Below are positions 24,085 to 39,000 of a stretch of DNA of 64,000 bases, piece by piece; within the stretch, counting starts at the first letter, position 1, and each line of letters starts with the position of its first letter. Under the pieces are notes generated by a model that saw only the letters and a program-made list of their open reading frames with translations, searched no databases and was not told the origin of the DNA. The position numbers were made by a program, and so were the translations under genes. Location: assembly GCF_016097555.1 (NCBI RefSeq), contig NC_054712.1:54974172-55038171 (forward strand). Reading direction: 5' to 3'. Origin of the DNA: Gigantopelta aegis (Eukaryota; Mollusca; Gastropoda; Neomphalida; Peltospiridae).

Positions 24085-27000
24085 ATGTCGGACACTTGGG
24101 AGGATTTGCAGGCGATCAAAAGTCGTCAGAGCAGTCTTCGGGAGAAAATGCGCCAACGCAAGAGAGAACGCGAAGGCATTGTAGCTCAGCTTGCAGCCGT
24201 CATTCCAGAAACAGCAGCATCACTTGGAAATGGTAAGGAAAATAAAATCATGAGAAATATTTACACCTTTCTCTTTGTGTTAATTTGTAAATGTCATGAC
24301 GCAATGAAGTGACTTTCCCATAAACACAAATCAGTTTCAAACTTGGCCCGAGTACACTGACTGTAAGAGAGCTAGACGGACATTTGGACATAAATACGCT
24401 CTCATTATAGTCAGAGACCAAGCTATGTATTTTTTTGGCAATTCCCGACAAACAAAAAGTTGGCAAAGATTTCTGCTCTAATACCACAACAATCCTATGT
24501 TTGATGTCAAATACCTTTACATCGATCCTTTTCAAGTTAACTGATTAAAAAAAATCCACATATTAATCACTAATATACATAGTACAGAAAGAAATCTGAC
24601 AGCACCCACATTCAGCTACGCTTTGAGACACTTTGTCGCAAGAATTACAAAACTCGGTGACCTATTTCGTGACGTAGATCACATGATCGCCCACTGGGCG
24701 ATTCCGCCTAGTAGTAGTAGACGGAATGGCTGAGTGGGTGATCATGTGACGCAATGTCACGATATAGGTTGGCGAACTTAGAATTCTGCTGTCTGGAGTT
24801 TGCCGAAGCTTAGCTGAATGTGGGTGCTGTCGGGTTTCTTTCTGTATAGTGAGGGTATTAGTGATTAATATGTGGATTTTTTTTTAATCAATTAACTCGA
24901 AAATGATCAATGTAAAAGTATTTAACGTCAAACATAGGATTGTTGTGATATTGGAGCGGAAATCTAAAACATCCTTTGCTACTAATGGAAAAATGTAGCG
25001 GGTTTCCTCTTTAAGATTATATCATATCGTCAATGTCCATAACTGCGTTAAATTGCTTCCGTTTGTTTTCTTGTGCACAGTTTGCGCAATTAACAGATTA
25101 ACATCTGATTGTTGTTGTCTGTCGTTCATTTGTGAGGTTTTTCTTCACAGTTCATTAACAATAAAGTTCGGACAAGTAAGTATTTCAATAAATAAACTTT
25201 ACAAACCCTAAAACCATTACTTTTGCCAAGTCATTTTTGTTTATTCCTTAAACTTATCGATATCAAGTCCATTTGATTCGTAGAAATTGAGTTGAAATGG
25301 AGGAAGATGAATTAACATTTGGTGCATGTCACATTACCTCACATATATGTCAAATCAACAGAGCCAAATCATTTAATTTTGATGATTTTTAAGCCCCTTA
25401 TTGTTAGAATTTGTTTTCAATTATGATAGGTATGCTACATTTTCGTGCCTCTACTGTAGTGAATATTCATAATGCATAAAATTTTTGTAACAATTGTAAA
25501 TAATTTTGAGTGTATAAATTGTGTTAATTGTGAATCAATTCATTTGAAAATTGATATTTTACAAGCTATTCACTGATGTGAACGTAATGCCTATCTGTGT
25601 TGACATCAAGTGTTAGCGATGGGTGTTGGTAAAACTCGGTCTGGACCAGATTACTTGACAAACTGAATTTATCCTTTTTAAAAAATTTATATGAAACAAA
25701 GTTTTCGTCCACTGTACATATATCAGAAACATATATTTTTTCATACAGTAGCCTTAAAAATGAACAATAATAAACCTCACATGCGCGGTACGATACTTTT
25801 TGCAAATGTATGTGCCTAAAATACATAGTACATACATTGTACAATCATATTCATTGTAATAATACTTATACTTGACTTGTAACCATATTATTGTTTTAAA
25901 AATGTATGTTTTCACCAAAGCGTAACTCTGGTCCTGTCTAAAGACTAATTTTAACAGGGACATAGACAAATTTGGGCTGTGCACGACCATATCTAGCCAA
26001 AAATCAGTGGTATGTCATAGTCAGTACAAAAAGAATCGAGGCAAAGTAATGTAGGATCTTCTCCAGATGGACACTTTACCTTTTTGTATTTTTCTAGTGT
26101 TGCAACTGCCCCGACTTATATCCCTATTGGGTATGGCCCTGCTGTGATAGATATAATATTCTGTTCGGGGTGGTGGACAGGCATTTCATGGTAATGTTTT
26201 TGGGACAGTTGTGGCATAAAACTGCTTCCATGCAATGTTGTGTGTACTCTTCTTTACATTTTGTATTAATAGAAACCATATTAGTGATGTTTACTTCAAC
26301 CAAGAACAAAAATAATTTGTATGTGTATTTTTGGATAAATGGACATATTAATGAGTGTGAATGATGTGACATTAATTTTCTTATGCCAGTGAAATCAGAC
26401 AGTTCAGCCAAATCCTCTACTTCTGCTCCGTCTTCATCAACTGAGGCTCCCTCAACAAAACCAGAGTCGCTTAAGATTGAACCGGATGTTGAGAAGAAAC
26501 TTCTACTTGTCTTGTGTGATATTATGCTGGACATTCCGTCAGACGCTCTGGTGATTACGAAGCAGACGTCAAAACTGCTTGGTCGAGAGGTTAAACAGCA
26601 GCTTATCGAACAACTACTTCATAAGTTTGAGGCTCAGCAGATGTTGAGGTAAATATTAGTTAGGTTTGACCAGGGTGCATTCAGCCAGAGTGGAATTTAA
26701 AAGTTCACTAGACTGGTTCAGGGTCTTCATATTTAAAAACCAAATAACTATAACATCAGCATCACTAGCTGTCGCTGTACATAGGGCAGGTTTAATAAAA
26801 GATCGGTTTGTATTTTCCGATACACTGCACACAATTTTATTTTTTCAGGTGATGGTGTATTTTTATCATTTGTAGGGGTGGGTGGTTGGGAGACGTAGCC
26901 CAGTGGTAATGTTGTCATCAGATGTGCTATCAGTCTAGAATTGATCCCCCTCACTGAGCCTATTGTGCTATTTTTTATTCCAGCCAGTGCTCCACAACTG

Positions 27001-30000
27001 GTATAACAAAGGCCATGGTATGTACTGTTCTGTTTGTGAGATGGTGCATATATATATATATATTGGATTGGTGGCAGTGGATTTTCTCTCTCATTATTTG
27101 TGTTGGCCTCAATCATATGTCTGACACCATAACGGTAATACATGTAAAAAGGTTGATTCATTAAATAAAAATTTCTTTGTTTCTTTGAGTTTCTTTGCCA
27201 TAAATATGTGACCTTAGTGGTTATAATAACTTAGCAATATTTTCATCACATCTGCTACTTGATCACTTTAACATCAATATTAATAATATTACCCAGTAGT
27301 AAGAGAGATTATTTTTTTATACGCCCATCTATGGGTCGTATTATGGTATGGCATTGTTTGTCTGTCTGTCCATCCATCCATCTGTTAACTTTTTCTTGTC
27401 TAGACCATATCTTGCATACAGGACCATCAAACCTCACATGTAAGAACAACTTGGGATGGTGGCGTGTTGCGTACTATTACTAGGTCATTGTGACCTACTT
27501 TTCACAGTCTACAGCACATAACAGTAAATCATTGTCCGGACCATATCTTCCGTACAGATGCATACAGGACCATCAAACCTCACATGTAAGAACAACTTGG
27601 GATGGTGGTGTGTCGTGTACTATTACTAGGTCACTGTGACCTACTTTTCACAGTCTACTGCACATAACAGTAAATCCTTGTCCGGACCATATCTTCCGTA
27701 CCGATGCATACAGGACCATCAAACCTCACATGTAAGAACAACTTAGGATGGTGGTGTGTCGCGTCCTATTACTAGGTCACTGTGACCTAATTTTCACAGT
27801 CTACTGCACATAACAGTAAATCCTTGTCCGGACCATATCTTGTGTACAGATGCATACAGGACCATCAGACCACACGTAGGAACAACTTGGGATGGTGGTT
27901 GGTCCCAAATAAACTGTTCATCCATCCCATTGCAAAAATTTCACATAATTAGACTTGAATCATACCTGTAACATATTCATTAATTTTCTATCAAACTCAT
28001 GATGGGCGTACCTCACCAGTACTCTTGTTTTAATCTCTTGTTTTATTTCTGTTACAGCATCTTTGTTAAGGAATCGGGTAATACAAAGACTCTAACAGTG
28101 ACCTCAGTGGACTTATCAAAGGTGAGTTGTAAATACATGTAAGTAAAAATATAAATCTCCCAAAACTGCATAAGTTTATTTGGCTTAATAATTGATGATA
28201 CCAGTGATCATTCATGTTTTATTTTTAAATGCAATAATTGTACTTGACAAGCAATAAAGTTATACTATGTAAACAATTATTTTATCTGTCTGCCTCATGT
28301 ATGTCCATATAGTAATTTTTATTAAATGGTCAAATGGTTTATCATTCTCTTTATATTAATTTTTTTGTGTATTTATTAATAATACAGTATTTAGTGAATT
28401 TTTCCAAATATTTATGTACAAACACGGAAAAATAGATAATATTACACCTTCCTAAGTTAATCCTGGATATTCAGGCTGCATAAACTCTAATATTAATAAA
28501 TTTCAGATTTGAAATTTAAAAACTTTTATTAATAAACATATTTGATTGTTGTTCAGTTGGCTGCTGTTGGTGATGATCAGGATAGTAAATCACGGAAACG
28601 AAAACGAGACAGGTAAAATATTTGTGTTGGAATATTTACATGATTATCTGTGCAGGTTTTCGGAAGAAGAAAAAAGTGATAATTAATATTCGTTTAGGCC
28701 CTACAAAGTTGATGTTTTACTGAGATACTATTTTGGTGGACATTTAAACATTCTGCATTAAAAGTTTGTTAACAGGAAACCTTAAGTTGTGGTACATATA
28801 GGCATCATGCCAACTCATGCTATTTTCTAACAGCACATGGTGAATTTGAAAAATAATGACTAGAGAATTCTTCATAATTAATATTCAGTGACTACTATGT
28901 AGGTCATAAACAATCAGTTACTTGGTTCCCCAATATCCATTATAACTATAAGTAAATAAATAAACTTCGTTTAATTAACTAAAAGTTAGAATTTATTTTG
29001 TTGAACGACACCACTAGAGCACATTGATTTATCAATCATCGGCTATTGGATGTCAAACCTTTGATGATTCTGACACATAGTTATTAGTGGAAACCTGCTA
29101 CATTTTTTCTAATGCAGCAAGGGATCTTTTATATGTACTTTCCCACAGACAGGAAAGCACATAGACTTTTGACCATCATTTGAATGGATCCACTGAGGTG
29201 ATTCGATCCTGCAATAGTGATTTCCCTAGAAATTAGGCAAGGCATGGTAGACCAAACACTTTTGGGGCATTTTCACCATTTTCGGGGCACTTGTTTTTCA
29301 TTAAAAATACCCAAAAAATAGAATAAAATGAACATTAATGTAATTTATCTGCTTGCTTTAATAAATGAATGGAAAAAGATATAAAAGACATATTTTATTA
29401 ATTAATATACATTTTAGGGTGTTTTATAAAGGCAATTTTAGAATTATTACTGAAAAAGGCTTGTTTAATCTCAGGGCAGCATGGCGCTGATTGAAGCAAG
29501 ATGGTGCTAGATTATTGAGGCATGGTGCTGCACCATGCTAAAACAATCTAGGGAAAACACTACTGCAATGCAAGCACCTCAAGCGAGCACTTAACTGACT
29601 GAGCTAAATCCCACCTCTGGATTAACTAAGTTGGGATCATTTCTTTTCCACATTACCTGTCCTCAAGGATTTGTTTGGGGACAGGTAATGTATCCATAAA
29701 AGAGAAAACACCTCAAGTTTTCTCCATGTTTTTAGTAAACTAAATTAAAAACGTCAGATCTCTCTGCATACTTGTTTATGATCTTTGTTTCAGTTCTGAG
29801 GAAGAAAATTTTCCTAGTGCCAAACAACAGAAACAGGACAAATCTGTGGCTAAAGTAGATGACAGCATTGAGGTAAATTCAACACACCTACCACCCTCCC
29901 CCCCCCCAAAAAAAATTCTTCATTACCCCCCCCAAAAAAAGATATATGTTATAGGAGACTGAAACCCATAGTATTTTACCATTACAACCAGTGTAATCAA

Positions 30001-33000
30001 GGTTTTGTTGTTTGTATGTTGTTGTTTTTTAATGGCATTTAAACAAACTTCTTCTTTTTTCAAGACTCATTGTTTGAACAGAATTTTATTGCTGTTATCT
30101 TGCCTTAAAGAAAAATCAGACTCAGTATCTAATGTTCAGGCACCATTTCTTACAAAATAGATTGTCAATGTCCAAATAATAATTATATTTATTAGCTTCA
30201 GATTTGGAATTAATTAGTCACATAAACATTTGTAAAAATTTGTTTCAATAATAATAAAGATAATTAAATTTCAAAAGTTGTAAATTGGATTCTTATGGAT
30301 TCCTGTGTTGCACAAAGATGCAGGAATCTAATTGGATTTTGGTACAATTTGCTGAAAAACTAGACCTGTTTTGTGTTTATTTTGAGCCCTATGATTAATA
30401 TCAACTATTATGATGGCAGAGCTTGCTGTCCATGCAGTCGGCTAAAGAGAAAGAGGAGAAGAAGATGAATGAGGAGATTCTTCAACTTCTCAGCAAACCT
30501 ACAGCAAAGGTAAGTAATGTTTTCAACAAATCGCCAGGGCCGTATATAGTGGGGTGAGGCTGGGGGTAATAGTCTCTTCCCTCTATAAAATATGAGGAGA
30601 TTCTTCAACTTCTCAGTAAACCTACAGCAAAGGTAAGTAATGTTTTCAACACATTGTCAGGGCCGTATATAGTGGGGTGAGGCTGGGGGTAATAGTCTCT
30701 TCTCTCTATAAAATATGAGGAGATTCCTCAACTTCTCAGTAAACCTACAGCAAAGGTAAGTAATGTTTTCAACACATTGTCAGGGCCGTATATAGTGGGG
30801 TGAGGCTGGGGGTAATAGTCTCTTCTCTCTATAAAATATGAGGAGATTCTTCAACTTCTCAGTAAACCTACAGCAAAGGTAAGTAGGGTGTATACTACCA
30901 AATCAAATCCCATAGACAACAATAGTAACATATGCGGCTAAAACTCCTACCTGCAACGTATCAACCGACATAAACGCCACGGATATAAATACTACCACCC
31001 CTTACACTTAAAGTGAATCAGAAAAAAATGGGGGTCAAGCTGCTCGTTTCTGAGATAACGGGTAGCGTCTATGACTACCCTAGTTTCGCACAAAATTTGA
31101 GTACTTTTTTTTACAGGTACCCCATACATGTTTCAAGCACAAGGCTACTTGACACATTGGTACTAGATGAAATAAAATTGCACATTTATTTTACCCAGAT
31201 GAAACTATTATTTTTTACAACCAACACACTCACATTTATAACCAATCACAGGACTTGTGGTGTTCACTTCTCTATCAAAAGTTCGGTGCACCTCGAACTT
31301 TGACCCAGCCGGAAGTTATTTGGTATAGTACTACCAGTAATGTTTTCAACACATTGTCAGGGCCGTATATAGTGGAGTGAGGTTGGGGGTAATAGTCTCT
31401 TCCCTCTATTAAATAGGAGGAGATTTTTCAACTTCTCAGTAAACCTACAGCAACGGTAAGTAATGTTTCCTACATTGTCAGGGCCGTATATAGTGGAGTG
31501 AGGTTGGGGGTAATAGTCTCTTCTCTCCCCACCTCCCCCATTATTTTAGGCTAAGTACAATCCTAACTGTTTTAAAGCACATCTTCTACATTGTGCAGAA
31601 TTATATTAAAGTGTCATATCAAAATCAATGTTATGAAAATATGGATTAAAACACCATGGTAATATATAGGCAATAAATGTAGAGTAGACATTTTTAACTA
31701 TGTGTAAGGATTGCCATCAGTATAATCATGAAATTGAATTTCTGTTCTTTCTTTTGTTGTGACCACTTTATTTTTGTTGTGAAAAATATTTTTGTGAATA
31801 TATTCCTTTCAAATCTGCACCATTTTGTGAATGGAATATTTTAATGTTTTTAAAATTAATAATAAAAATGTCTATATTTTTCTCTAAAACAAATTAATTT
31901 ATGTATTTCAGGAACAGTATCTAGTGGACAAGTTTAGATCAAGGGGAGGTAACTATCATTGGTGGACACTGTAAATCATAAAATATTAGTGATCTTAAAA
32001 GTTAGTTCCATTGCGTGCTCGTATACCACAGAGGTTTCGAGCATGTCTCCCCAGACTCATATACCACAGAGGTTTCGAGCATGTCCGCCCCGGACTCATA
32101 TACCACAGAGGTTTCAAGCATGTCCGCCCCGGACTCTGATAACACAAAGGTTTCGAGCATGTCCGCCCCAGACTCATATACCACAGACGTTTCGAGCATG
32201 TCCGCCCCAGACTCATATACCACAGAGGTTTCGAGCATGTCCGCCCCAGACTCATATACCACAGAGGTTTCGAGCATGTCTCCCCAGACTCATATACCAC
32301 AGAGGTTTCGAGCATGTCTCCCCAGACTCATATACCACAGAGGTTTCGAGCATGTCCGCCCCGGACTCGTATACCACAGAGGTTTCGAGCATGTCCGCCC
32401 CGGACTCATATACCACAGAGGTTTCGAGCATGTCCGCCCCAGACTCATATACCACAGAGGTTTCGAGCATGTCCGCCCCAGACTTGTATACCACAGAGGT
32501 TTCGAGCATGTCCGCCCCAGACTCAGATACCACAGAGGTTTCGAGCATGTCCGCCCCAGACTCATATACCACAGAGGTTTCGAGCATGTCCGCCCCAGAC
32601 TCATATACCACAGAGGTTTCAAGCATGTCCGCCCCGGACTCTGATAACACAGAGGTTTCGAGCATGTCCGCCCCAGACTCATATACCACAGAGGTTTCGA
32701 GCATGTCCGCCCCAGACTCATATACCACAGAGGTTTCGAGCATGTCCGCCCCAGACTCATATACCACAGAGGTTTCGAGCATGTCTCCCCAGACTCATAT
32801 ACCACAGAGGTTTCGAGCATGTCCGCCCCAGACTCGGATACCACAGAGGTTTCGAGCATGTCCGCCCCAGACTCATATACCACAGAGGTTTCGAGCATGT
32901 CCGCCCCGGACTCAGATACCACAGAGGTTTCGAGCATGTCCACCCCAGACTCGGATACCACAGAGGTTTCGAGCATGTCTCCCCAGACTCATATACCACA

Positions 33001-36000
33001 GAGGTTTCGAGCATGTCCGCCCCGGACTCAGATACCACAGAGGTTTCGAGCATGTCCGCCCCGGACTCGGATAACACAGAGGTTTCGAGCATGTCCGCCC
33101 CAGACTCATATACCACAGAGGTTTCGAGCATGTCCGCCCCGGACTCATATACCACAGAGGTTTCGAGCATGTCCGCCCCAGACTCATATACCACAGAGGT
33201 TTCGAGCATGTCCGCCCCAGACTCATATACCACAGAGGTTTCGAGCATGTCCGCCCTGGACTCATATACCACAGAGGTTTCGAGCATGTCCGCCCCAGAC
33301 TCATATACCACAGAGGTTTCGAGCATGTCTCCCCAGACTCATATACCACAGAGGTTTCGAGCATGTCCGCCCCGGACTCATATACCACAGAGGTTTCGAG
33401 CATGTCTCCCCAGACTCATATACCACAGAGGTTTCGAGCATGTCTCCCCAGACTCATATACCACAGAGGTTTCGAGCATGTCCACCCCAGAGTTCGATCT
33501 CTGGGAGGCCAGGGACCCAACCTGGGGCAGATTAAAATTTAGTGAAGTGTAAATAAGTGACATATTAGTGACATAATTTTTTTTAGCACGGTCATCGTAT
33601 CATAAATTGAAAATAAGAAAAAGCTCAAGCTGTAGGATCAGGTTCAATAATACTGTTGATCTATTTTGACCTTATGCAGCTTACAGACATCTGAATTTTA
33701 TTACAAAATTGCAGCATGCTAACTAACTGGTTGTTTGCTATCCATTTTTGTTTAATCAGTAGTATGTAAGCATTGATGTGTGTTCAGTTAATCACCGACA
33801 ATTCAGTCACACACGTTTTTTGGGATGGTCTGTTGTACGTCTCTTTAAATTTTGCATCATGAAATATTAGCGTCTTGTATGCCCTCGAAAAATTTGCTAA
33901 AGTTTTATACTGAGTAACATTTCCTGATTTACAGTATTATAAAATAAACTTCCCTTCCCATTCTTATACTGATGTCATAAAGACATTCATTTTCTTTCAA
34001 CTGCCAATTAATACATACATTTGATACACATGCACACACACAAAAAGAATGATTGTGAGAGAGATATGGGGGAGAGATAGAGAGAGATAGAGTGAGAGCG
34101 AGAAAGAGGGGAGAGATAGTAGAGAGAGTAGAAGAGAGAGATAGTAGAGAGAGTAGAAGAGAGAGATAGTAGAGAGAGTGAGGAAGAGGGGAGAGATAGA
34201 GAGCGGGAGGGAGAGAGAGATAGTAAAGAGAGAGAGGGGAGAAGGAGAGTGAGAGAGGGGAGAGGGAGGGGTGAGAGAGCGAGTGAGTACAATATTCACT
34301 TTTGTATTGGCGTAATGATATGATTTTAACACAATTATTTTTCAGGGGCCCAGCTGAAAGAGTTTTGCCAGTACGGCACACGCGACGAATGTCTGAAGTA
34401 CGTGGAGAAAGATGGTGCTTGTAAGAAGCTACATTTCAGGAAGATCATTCGCAAACACACGGACGGTGAGATTTTATTGTTGAAACTGAAATTATGTTGT
34501 ATGGGGCAGAATGTAACTCAGTGGACTTGGGTTCCTTCTGTACCAACTAGTGCCACACTTACTGGTACGTGGATATCAAATGTCTTGGTATATATTATTC
34601 TGTGTATGGAAAAATGCATACAAAAATCCTTCTTTGCTTTATCCAAATGTTTCTCGCTCTAGCCAATGCACCACGACTGGTATATTAAAGGCCGTGGTAT
34701 GTGTTATCCTGTCTGTGGGATGGTGCATATAAAAGATCCCTTGCTGTTAATCAAAAAGAGTAGCTCATGAAGTGGTGACAGCAGGTTTCCTCTCACAATA
34801 TCTGTGTGGTCCTTAACCATATGTCTGACGCCATATGACTGTAAATAAAATGTGTTGAGTGCATCCTTAAATAAAGCATTTACTTCCTTCCTTCAACCAA
34901 ATGTTAAAATCACCATATGTTAGACACCAAATAGCAGTAGTTTAAACATTCCTTTTCTGTTTCTGTTATATCATCAGTAGAGGGGTTATATGTAACATAT
35001 TTCTGTTGTATCATCAGCAGAGGGGTTATATGTAACATATTTCTGTTGTATCATCAGCAGAGGGGTTATATGTAACATATTTCTGTTGTATCATCAGCAG
35101 AGGGGTTATATGTAACATATTTCTGTTGTATCATCAGCAGAGGGGTTATATGTAACATATTTCTGTTGTATCATCAGCAGAGGGCTTATATGTAACATAT
35201 TTCTGTTGTATCATCAGCAGAGGGCTTATATGTAACATATTTCTGTTGTATCATCAGCAGAGGGCTTATATGTAACATATTTCTGTTGTATCATCAGCAG
35301 AGGGGTTATATGTAACATATTTCTGTTGTATCATCAGCAGAGGGGTTATATGTAACATATTTCTGTTATATCATCAGCAGAGGGGTTATATGTAGCATAT
35401 TTCTGTTATATCATCAGCAGAGGGGTTATATTTCTGTTATATCATCAGCAGAGGGGTTATATGTAACATATTTCTGTTGTATCATCAGTAGAAGGGTTAT
35501 ATGTAACATATTTCTGTTATATCATCAGCAGAGGGGTTATATGTAACATATTTCTGTTATATCATCAGCAGAGGGGTTATATGTAACATATTTTGTCTCG
35601 CCTTTATAAAAAAAGAAAGAAAAAAGTTTGTTTTGTTTAACGACACCACTAGAGCACAGTGATGTATTAATCATTGGCTATGTGATGTCAGACATTTGGT
35701 AATTTCGACATATAGTCTTAGAGAGGAAACCCGCTACATGTTTCCAAGGGATCTTTTATATGCACCATCTCAAAGACAGGATAGCACATATGATGGCCTT
35801 TGATGTACCAGTCATGGCGCACTGGCTGTATCAAGAAGTAGCTCAATGGACCCACTGACAGAGATTGATTCCAAACTGACTGCACATCAAGCGAACGCTT
35901 TACCACTGGGCTACAACCTGCCAAACCGCCCCCCCCCCCCCCCCCCCCCCTTACAAAGACGAGATGTAGGTATTACTTTTCCGATGGCTGCGGCCTCAAT

Positions 36001-39000
36001 GGCTACAGCATGAATTTTGTAGCTGAGTTTTAAACTTTCATATTTGCTCCATTTGTTTTACATATTCACAATTTTGTTGTTGCTCAGTATACATGAATAG
36101 TTAAAACATTTGTTTTAGCTGCAAAGAGCTGGGGTATTAGGCATATTACTTGCTGTATACAGTTATTCTTTTTTGTTTTTCAGAGTCACTTGGAGATTGT
36201 TCGTTCCTCAATACCTGTTTCCATATGGACACTTGCAAGGTAACACTTTACCACTAACTTCTCTTTGTTACTATTCTGGGCCCCCGTTCCATGAAGCATT
36301 CTTAGCACTAAGATCACCTTATGTATGAACTTAAGTTAATCTTAACACTAAGGTTGCTTCATAGAGCGGGGCCCAGATGGTTAGAAATTGATACAGTCAC
36401 ATGTTTTCATCCTTACATACTCCAACCCTGTTGTTTTTAGGACTGCTGAACCTATGAATCATTTCTCATGTGTTTACCAGTTGCGCTAGCCAGCATTTCT
36501 TTATGTCTCCCAAAATTACCAAATGTTTGACATCCAATAGCCTATGATTAATAAATCAATGTGCTATTGTTAAACAAAGCAAACTTTAACTTTCTTTATG
36601 TCTCTAATCTGATGTGCAGATGGCTGATAAGCGAGGAGAATGTTAGTATTTCAAATTTTTTAAATTTTACCTTCAAAATTAATCTTCTTTTGTTTTGCCT
36701 CCCTCATAAAGATAAATTGAGCATGATCACATACCCTATATAGACATTAAATCAAAGTCAGACCATGAATGTAGAGAATTTCAAAATGTGGGTATATTTT
36801 TTCTTTCAGTATGTACATTATGAAATAGATTTCCCCACTGCCAAAAAGGAAATGGCTCTGTTGAAGAAGGAGAACACTCTGACCAGTGTAGGCATGGCCA
36901 GTGACTGTTGTCTGTATCCTCCACAGGTATGCACTTTGATCTTAACTTACCTCGTTATACTCATAACTTACCGTGGGCCTAATTCACTAAACTCTCGCAA
37001 CTTTGTGATCTCGCAGTGCAATGCTAAAAGACTTGCAAAGAGGATGCCTAAGAGACCTTTGTGAATTAGGCCCCTGGTTACACTCGTAATAAATGTATTT
37101 TCCTTTTAATTTTTAATTTTTTGAAACCCATGCATGATTTGATTGTAGATGGATCATTTAAATTATTCTTAAGCAATTATCGAGATTTCTTTTAAAGCCG
37201 CACTCCCTAGTTCCATCCAGTGAAAATAAATTATACTTTGGTTAATCTACAAACCTGTAACACACTTAGATCACGTTTTTATCAAATGGAGTGAAAAAGA
37301 AGGTTTTATATTGATAAATACCATGGGAATCCCCATGTCCCAATTGCTTGAAATAATTTTGAAAGTTAGTATTTTGATGTCACCGGTAGATGTCGCTCGA
37401 AGCACAACAATGCCTACGTCACGACAAATTTCACAGACTTGGGGTGCGTTTCTTTCACCTCTTCTGGACATGTTCCAACTGTTCTGTCCTGGTTGTATCC
37501 CCTCTCCAAATATCGTAAGACTTAGCAAAATTATTCGTTTTAAGGGTTTGTAACGTTTTGTATTGAGACACTTACTTGTCTGAACTTTATTGTTACTGAA
37601 AATGTTCACGAACTGTGAAGAACAAATCGGATGTTGATTGCGCGAACTGTGCACAAGAAAACAAACCGAACCAAAATGATAACGGTCACGTGGTATACCA
37701 ACGTCTGTGACATTGAAATAGAAATATCCCGTCTAAAAATAGATTAGACCTTGTCTGTTCAACGGTTTTTTCTCAAACGTGCCTCCGTTTTTAAGAAATA
37801 CGAAAAATGTATTTTGTGGTATTACAAACACCAGGATTACCAGGATTACCAAAAAACACTTCAGGTGAATGGAAATGTATATTCTAAATAATAAACAGTA
37901 AGTAAAGTGCAATTTTATTTGTGAAAAAATGGGTTTAATAGCGAAAAACAATGCCGTAATGGTTAACAACTAGCCGTAACTAGGGTGTGTCCCAGGGGTG
38001 GGGAAAAATAAAATTGTCAATCGGTCCCACGTTGATGTCATCACTACCGGGGGGAGGGGGGTAGAGGGATAAGAAGAAAGGAATGCACATAAAAATTATA
38101 AAATCATTTAAAAGGTGATATTTGCCAAGTAGTGTTCTAAAAACAAAATCATAGTGGCATTTGTATATTTTTATTTTGAATCATGAATGCGAAAACGATA
38201 AACATCAAAACATGAAAGAAAAACAAAATGTTTGATCACATCAGCGAAATTTTTTTATTATATTTATTTTACATAATGGAATAAATAATATATAAAAAAG
38301 GAATAAAAGTTATGCATTTTAACTCCCATATATGTATAAAAAGTACCAGTATTCAGTAGTCCTGAAAATTAATAAACAATAACACCGTTGGAGCGTTTGA
38401 CAACTTGAGCTGGCACACGTTTAGACAAAGCAATTAATAACGTTGTCGCCGATTGGATGACATTTGATCTCTCCTGGCTCTAAAGATAGCCGGTTTAGCT
38501 ATTCCAGCTCACTCCCACTTTTAAAAAAAAAAGAGGTGTAAACCTTTTTATTTATTTTAAAGTCCTTTATAATTATTTGATACACTACATTGAACAGTCA
38601 ACAAGAAACACATTTATTGATTATTTCAGTATATTTTATGCTATTTCAAGCAGTTTGTATTTCACAAAAGCCTCTTGCTTCGTCGGACTCTGACACTCGA
38701 CCCGACAGAGCTCCGTACACAGGCGTTAACATGTGTTGATTGTGACCAGTTGCAAACTCTGGGTCCTTTGTTTTAATTGGAGTGTAATACCTTGGTAGCT
38801 TTCTCACCAAGAATGATGAACGTCTGTTTTATCTCGTGACCAGCACAGCGGCTTTGACAAATGTCTAGCCTAGTGGCAGTAGATTGATTGTAGGTTCGAC
38901 TTATGGCAGACTTTAAAATCACAGACGTCAGAAACACCAGTCAGTTTGACCACTATTTATTTATTTATTATTATTTTAAATCATGCACAAGATGCCAATG

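Noticed and set aside
30594-30878. Extra METTL3 exons
   Set aside because: The copies keep a donor but have no acceptor, so they are not exons by themselves.
31959-33552. Open frames up to 412 codons on plus and 228 on minus
   Set aside because: They are translations of the 39-bp minisatellite, whose unit has no stops in several frames. There is no splice or family evidence, and they sit inside a METTL3 intron.
33929-34381. Ser/Leu-rich minus-strand frames
   Set aside because: Translation of the purine-rich microsatellite at 34056-34285.
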